From CAZZCS01 sp964652645 (GTDB taxonomy: Bacteria; Cloacimonadota; Cloacimonadia; Cloacimonadales; Cloacimonadaceae), in contig CAZZCS010000002.1 of assembly GCA_964652645.1 (NCBI GenBank), positions 1 to 64,000 on the forward strand: a stretch of 64,000 nt of DNA, given 5' to 3'. The position numbers and the translations under genes were made by a program. How positions within the stretch are numbered: position 1 is the stretch's first letter; each line of letters begins with the position of its first letter. Shown here in pieces: positions 62,612-64,000 of the stretch. A model generated the notes under the pieces. The model saw only the letters and a list, made by a program, of their open reading frames with translations. It was not told the DNA's origin and searched no databases.

Positions 62612-62762
62612 GTGAGGTGAAGTATATTGCAAGTGGTTGCTACTCATGTTCTAATCCAGTTATCTGGCTCGTAAGGAATAAAACGCGCTGGACACAGGGT
62701 AGTATCTCTCTATCAAAGAGATTGCCTCAGATTATACCAGGAGCATGAAGCTGGTTTTTGAT

Positions 62763-64000
62763 CTAGTTATTGGAGGAGTCTGCCGATTGCAAATCCTGCC
62801 ACCGATAGCTAATGTTGAATGTGGAGCCATGGCCCGGGCTGCTTTGGATATCCAGCTTGCCAGCGGTGTGCTGCAGAGCTTCCAGCACAAAGACCAGTCC
62901 CATGCCAAAGCCTTTTTCCTGCTTAGTGCCTAGCCCACTGAAACTGTCGCCGGACAAGATTCGTTCAATCTGTTCTGGTCGCATGCCAACTCCCTCATCA
63001 ATTACCATAATTTGTAATAGCTCGTTGTCTGATAAGACTTTCAAATGAATCGTGGATCCAGGATGAGAGAATTTGATAGCGTTGGAAAAGAGATTACGAA
63101 TGATAAGGCGTAACCTCTCACGAGCCAAGCGGATAAAAAGTACTTCGTTCTTGAATGAGAACTTGATCCTGATCCCTTTTGGTTGAGCCACTATCTCTGC
63201 CAACTGAACGGACTCTTTTAACGTTTCTATCAGATCAAATCCTACCCGTTCCTCATCTAATCCGGCTTTGTATTTGCTTGCTAACAGCAATAGATCGTTG
63301 ATCAGCCCTTCAGTGACTTTTGAGGATTGATGCAAAAGCATGAGAGTCTCATCTTTATCATCGTTTAGTAATCCTGATATAATCATCTCAAGAGCCTGAG
63401 AAATGGAGGCAACTGGGCCCCTGATATCGTGAGCAATTATGGAGATAATCCGGTTGAGCAGTTGATTGGTAGCGGTTAGAAGGTTATTTTTCGTTTCCAG
63501 TTCCTGAGTCTTTTTAAAGATGATCTTGTTGCTGTCTTCCAAAGTTTCATTCTGACAGCGATAGGCATCTAACTGCTCTTTCAATCTTTTTTGCAAGAAC
63601 AGAGCTTCTGCTTGAGCAATTTCTAGGGGCGTGTTAACTTGGTTAATCCTCTGTGCCAGATCTAATTCCACGCTTTGAGCCAAATAAGCACGAGCTATAT
63701 CCAGCTTGAATTGCCAGGCATCTTTGAGACAGGAATAGGCTTTTTTTTCAGAGACAAGGTCTTGCAGTTTATGGGCAGTGCTTAGCGATTCTTGAGCATA
63801 CTTAACTGCTGTATCATAATCCTCCTGCTCGATAGCTATCAGCGCCAAATTATTCAAAACTGTGGGTTGCATGCTCACATTCCCGTATTTAATAGCAATG
63901 GCCAGAGATTCTGTGTACAACTCAGTAGCCTCATCAAACCTTTGCTGGTTTGAGCGCAGGGAAGCAAGGTTGTTTAACGCAACTGAGAGGTAAGGCTCTG
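62763..64000 (-). CDS. TPR-containing sensor histidine kinase (5' end outside window)
   Basis: The reading frame stays open to the window edge, so the start lies beyond 64000. The part seen starts with TPR repeats (ALNNLASLRSNQQRFDEATELY, VLNNLALIAIEQEDYDTAVKYA). A coiled coil (about 155-180 residues into the visible part) leads to a HisKA-like domain with the phosphoacceptor His in IIAHDIRGPVAS, then a HATPase domain (NLFSNAIKFSH, DEGVGM, GFGMGLVF). No transmembrane helix is visible in this part. The AHDIRGP box is typical of this kinase type in the FCB group. No regulator gene is adjacent in the window. Confidence 0.88.
   Translation of the reverse strand, partial: EPYLSVALNNLASLRSNQQRFDEATELYTESLAIAIKYGNVSMQPTVLNNLALIAIEQEDYDTAVKYAQESLSTAHKLQDLVSEKKAYSCLKDAWQFKLDIARAYLAQSVELDLAQRINQVNTPLEIAQAEALFLQKRLKEQLDAYRCQNETLEDSNKIIFKKTQELETKNNLLTATNQLLNRIISIIAHDIRGPVASISQALEMIISGLLNDDKDETLMLLHQSSKVTEGLINDLLLLASKYKAGLDEERVGFDLIETLKESVQLAEIVAQPKGIRIKFSFKNEVLFIRLARERLRLIIRNLFSNAIKFSHPGSTIHLKVLSDNELLQIMVIDEGVGMRPEQIERILSGDSFSGLGTKQEKGFGMGLVFVLEALQHTAGKLDIQSSPGHGSTFNISYRWQDLQSADSSNN

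Noticed and set aside
62763..63920. Histidine kinase starting at an internal TTG (63920)
   Set aside because: The frame stays open upstream to the window edge and encodes more TPR sequence, so the true start is outside the window.

Overview
The window looks like part of a chromosome from an anaerobic, amino-acid-fermenting Gram-negative bacterium of the FCB group, most likely Cloacimonadota (Cloacimonas-like). This assignment is an inference, not a database match. It rests on adenosylcobalamin-dependent lysine 5,6-aminomutase (kamDE), an acetoacetate/butyrate CoA-transferase pair, P5C dehydrogenase, a flavodiiron protein, many outer-membrane beta-barrel candidates, and two secreted proteins ending in FlgD-like/type IX-style sorting domains. 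Coding density is high and most genes are core functions. I see no tRNA, rRNA, CRISPR array, transposase or phage gene.

Layout. 1-1025: a 46-bp tandem repeat, then trxA and groES on the minus strand without groEL. 1392-3011: P5C dehydrogenase behind a hairpin that would mask its ribosome binding site. 3302-16949: a long same-strand run of kamD, kamE, rseP, tgt, dapA, an M16C metallopeptidase, rsgA, nadK, recN, a DUF4349-like membrane protein and an NfeD-like protein. 17200-29022 (minus): a secreted DUF4476 protein; a tight run of secreted protein, MlaD-like protein, peptidase/propeller/barrel fusion, pepA, atoD and atoA; then lepB, hemW and a short CCA-adding-type nucleotidyltransferase. 29415-32081: flavodiiron protein (plus), then an iron alcohol dehydrogenase and an AhpD-like protein (minus). 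32296-37616: small secreted proteins, an M28 peptidase with a C-terminal sorting domain, and a PDZ plus barrel protein behind an excellent sigma-54 promoter.

37698-44863 (minus) is an eight-gene cell-shape operon: mreB, mreC, a CofE-like protein, mreD, mrdA (PBP2), rodA, a lipoprotein and dtd. Upstream of mreB lies a promoter/terminator unit that could encode a small RNA or act as an attenuator. 45400-52445: a SagB-type nitroreductase, a sortable secreted protein, a Wzi-like barrel, an AMIN/TPR/membrane/HTH protein, another barrel, and a ferritin-like protein behind a perfect inverted repeat. 52551-58518: a hybrid histidine kinase, a flippase, ruvB and a small secreted protein. 58592-62427: a two-subunit xanthine dehydrogenase-family enzyme. 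The window ends inside a TPR histidine kinase.

The most notable non-coding signal is a 70-bp palindromic element present twice, at 29191-29260 and 62542-62611, with 66 of 70 positions identical. Together the genes describe amino-acid fermentation (kamDE, P5C dehydrogenase, atoDA, peptidases), anaerobic oxygen defence (flavodiiron, ferritin-like, AhpD-like), envelope and cell-shape building, and secretion of sortable surface proteins.
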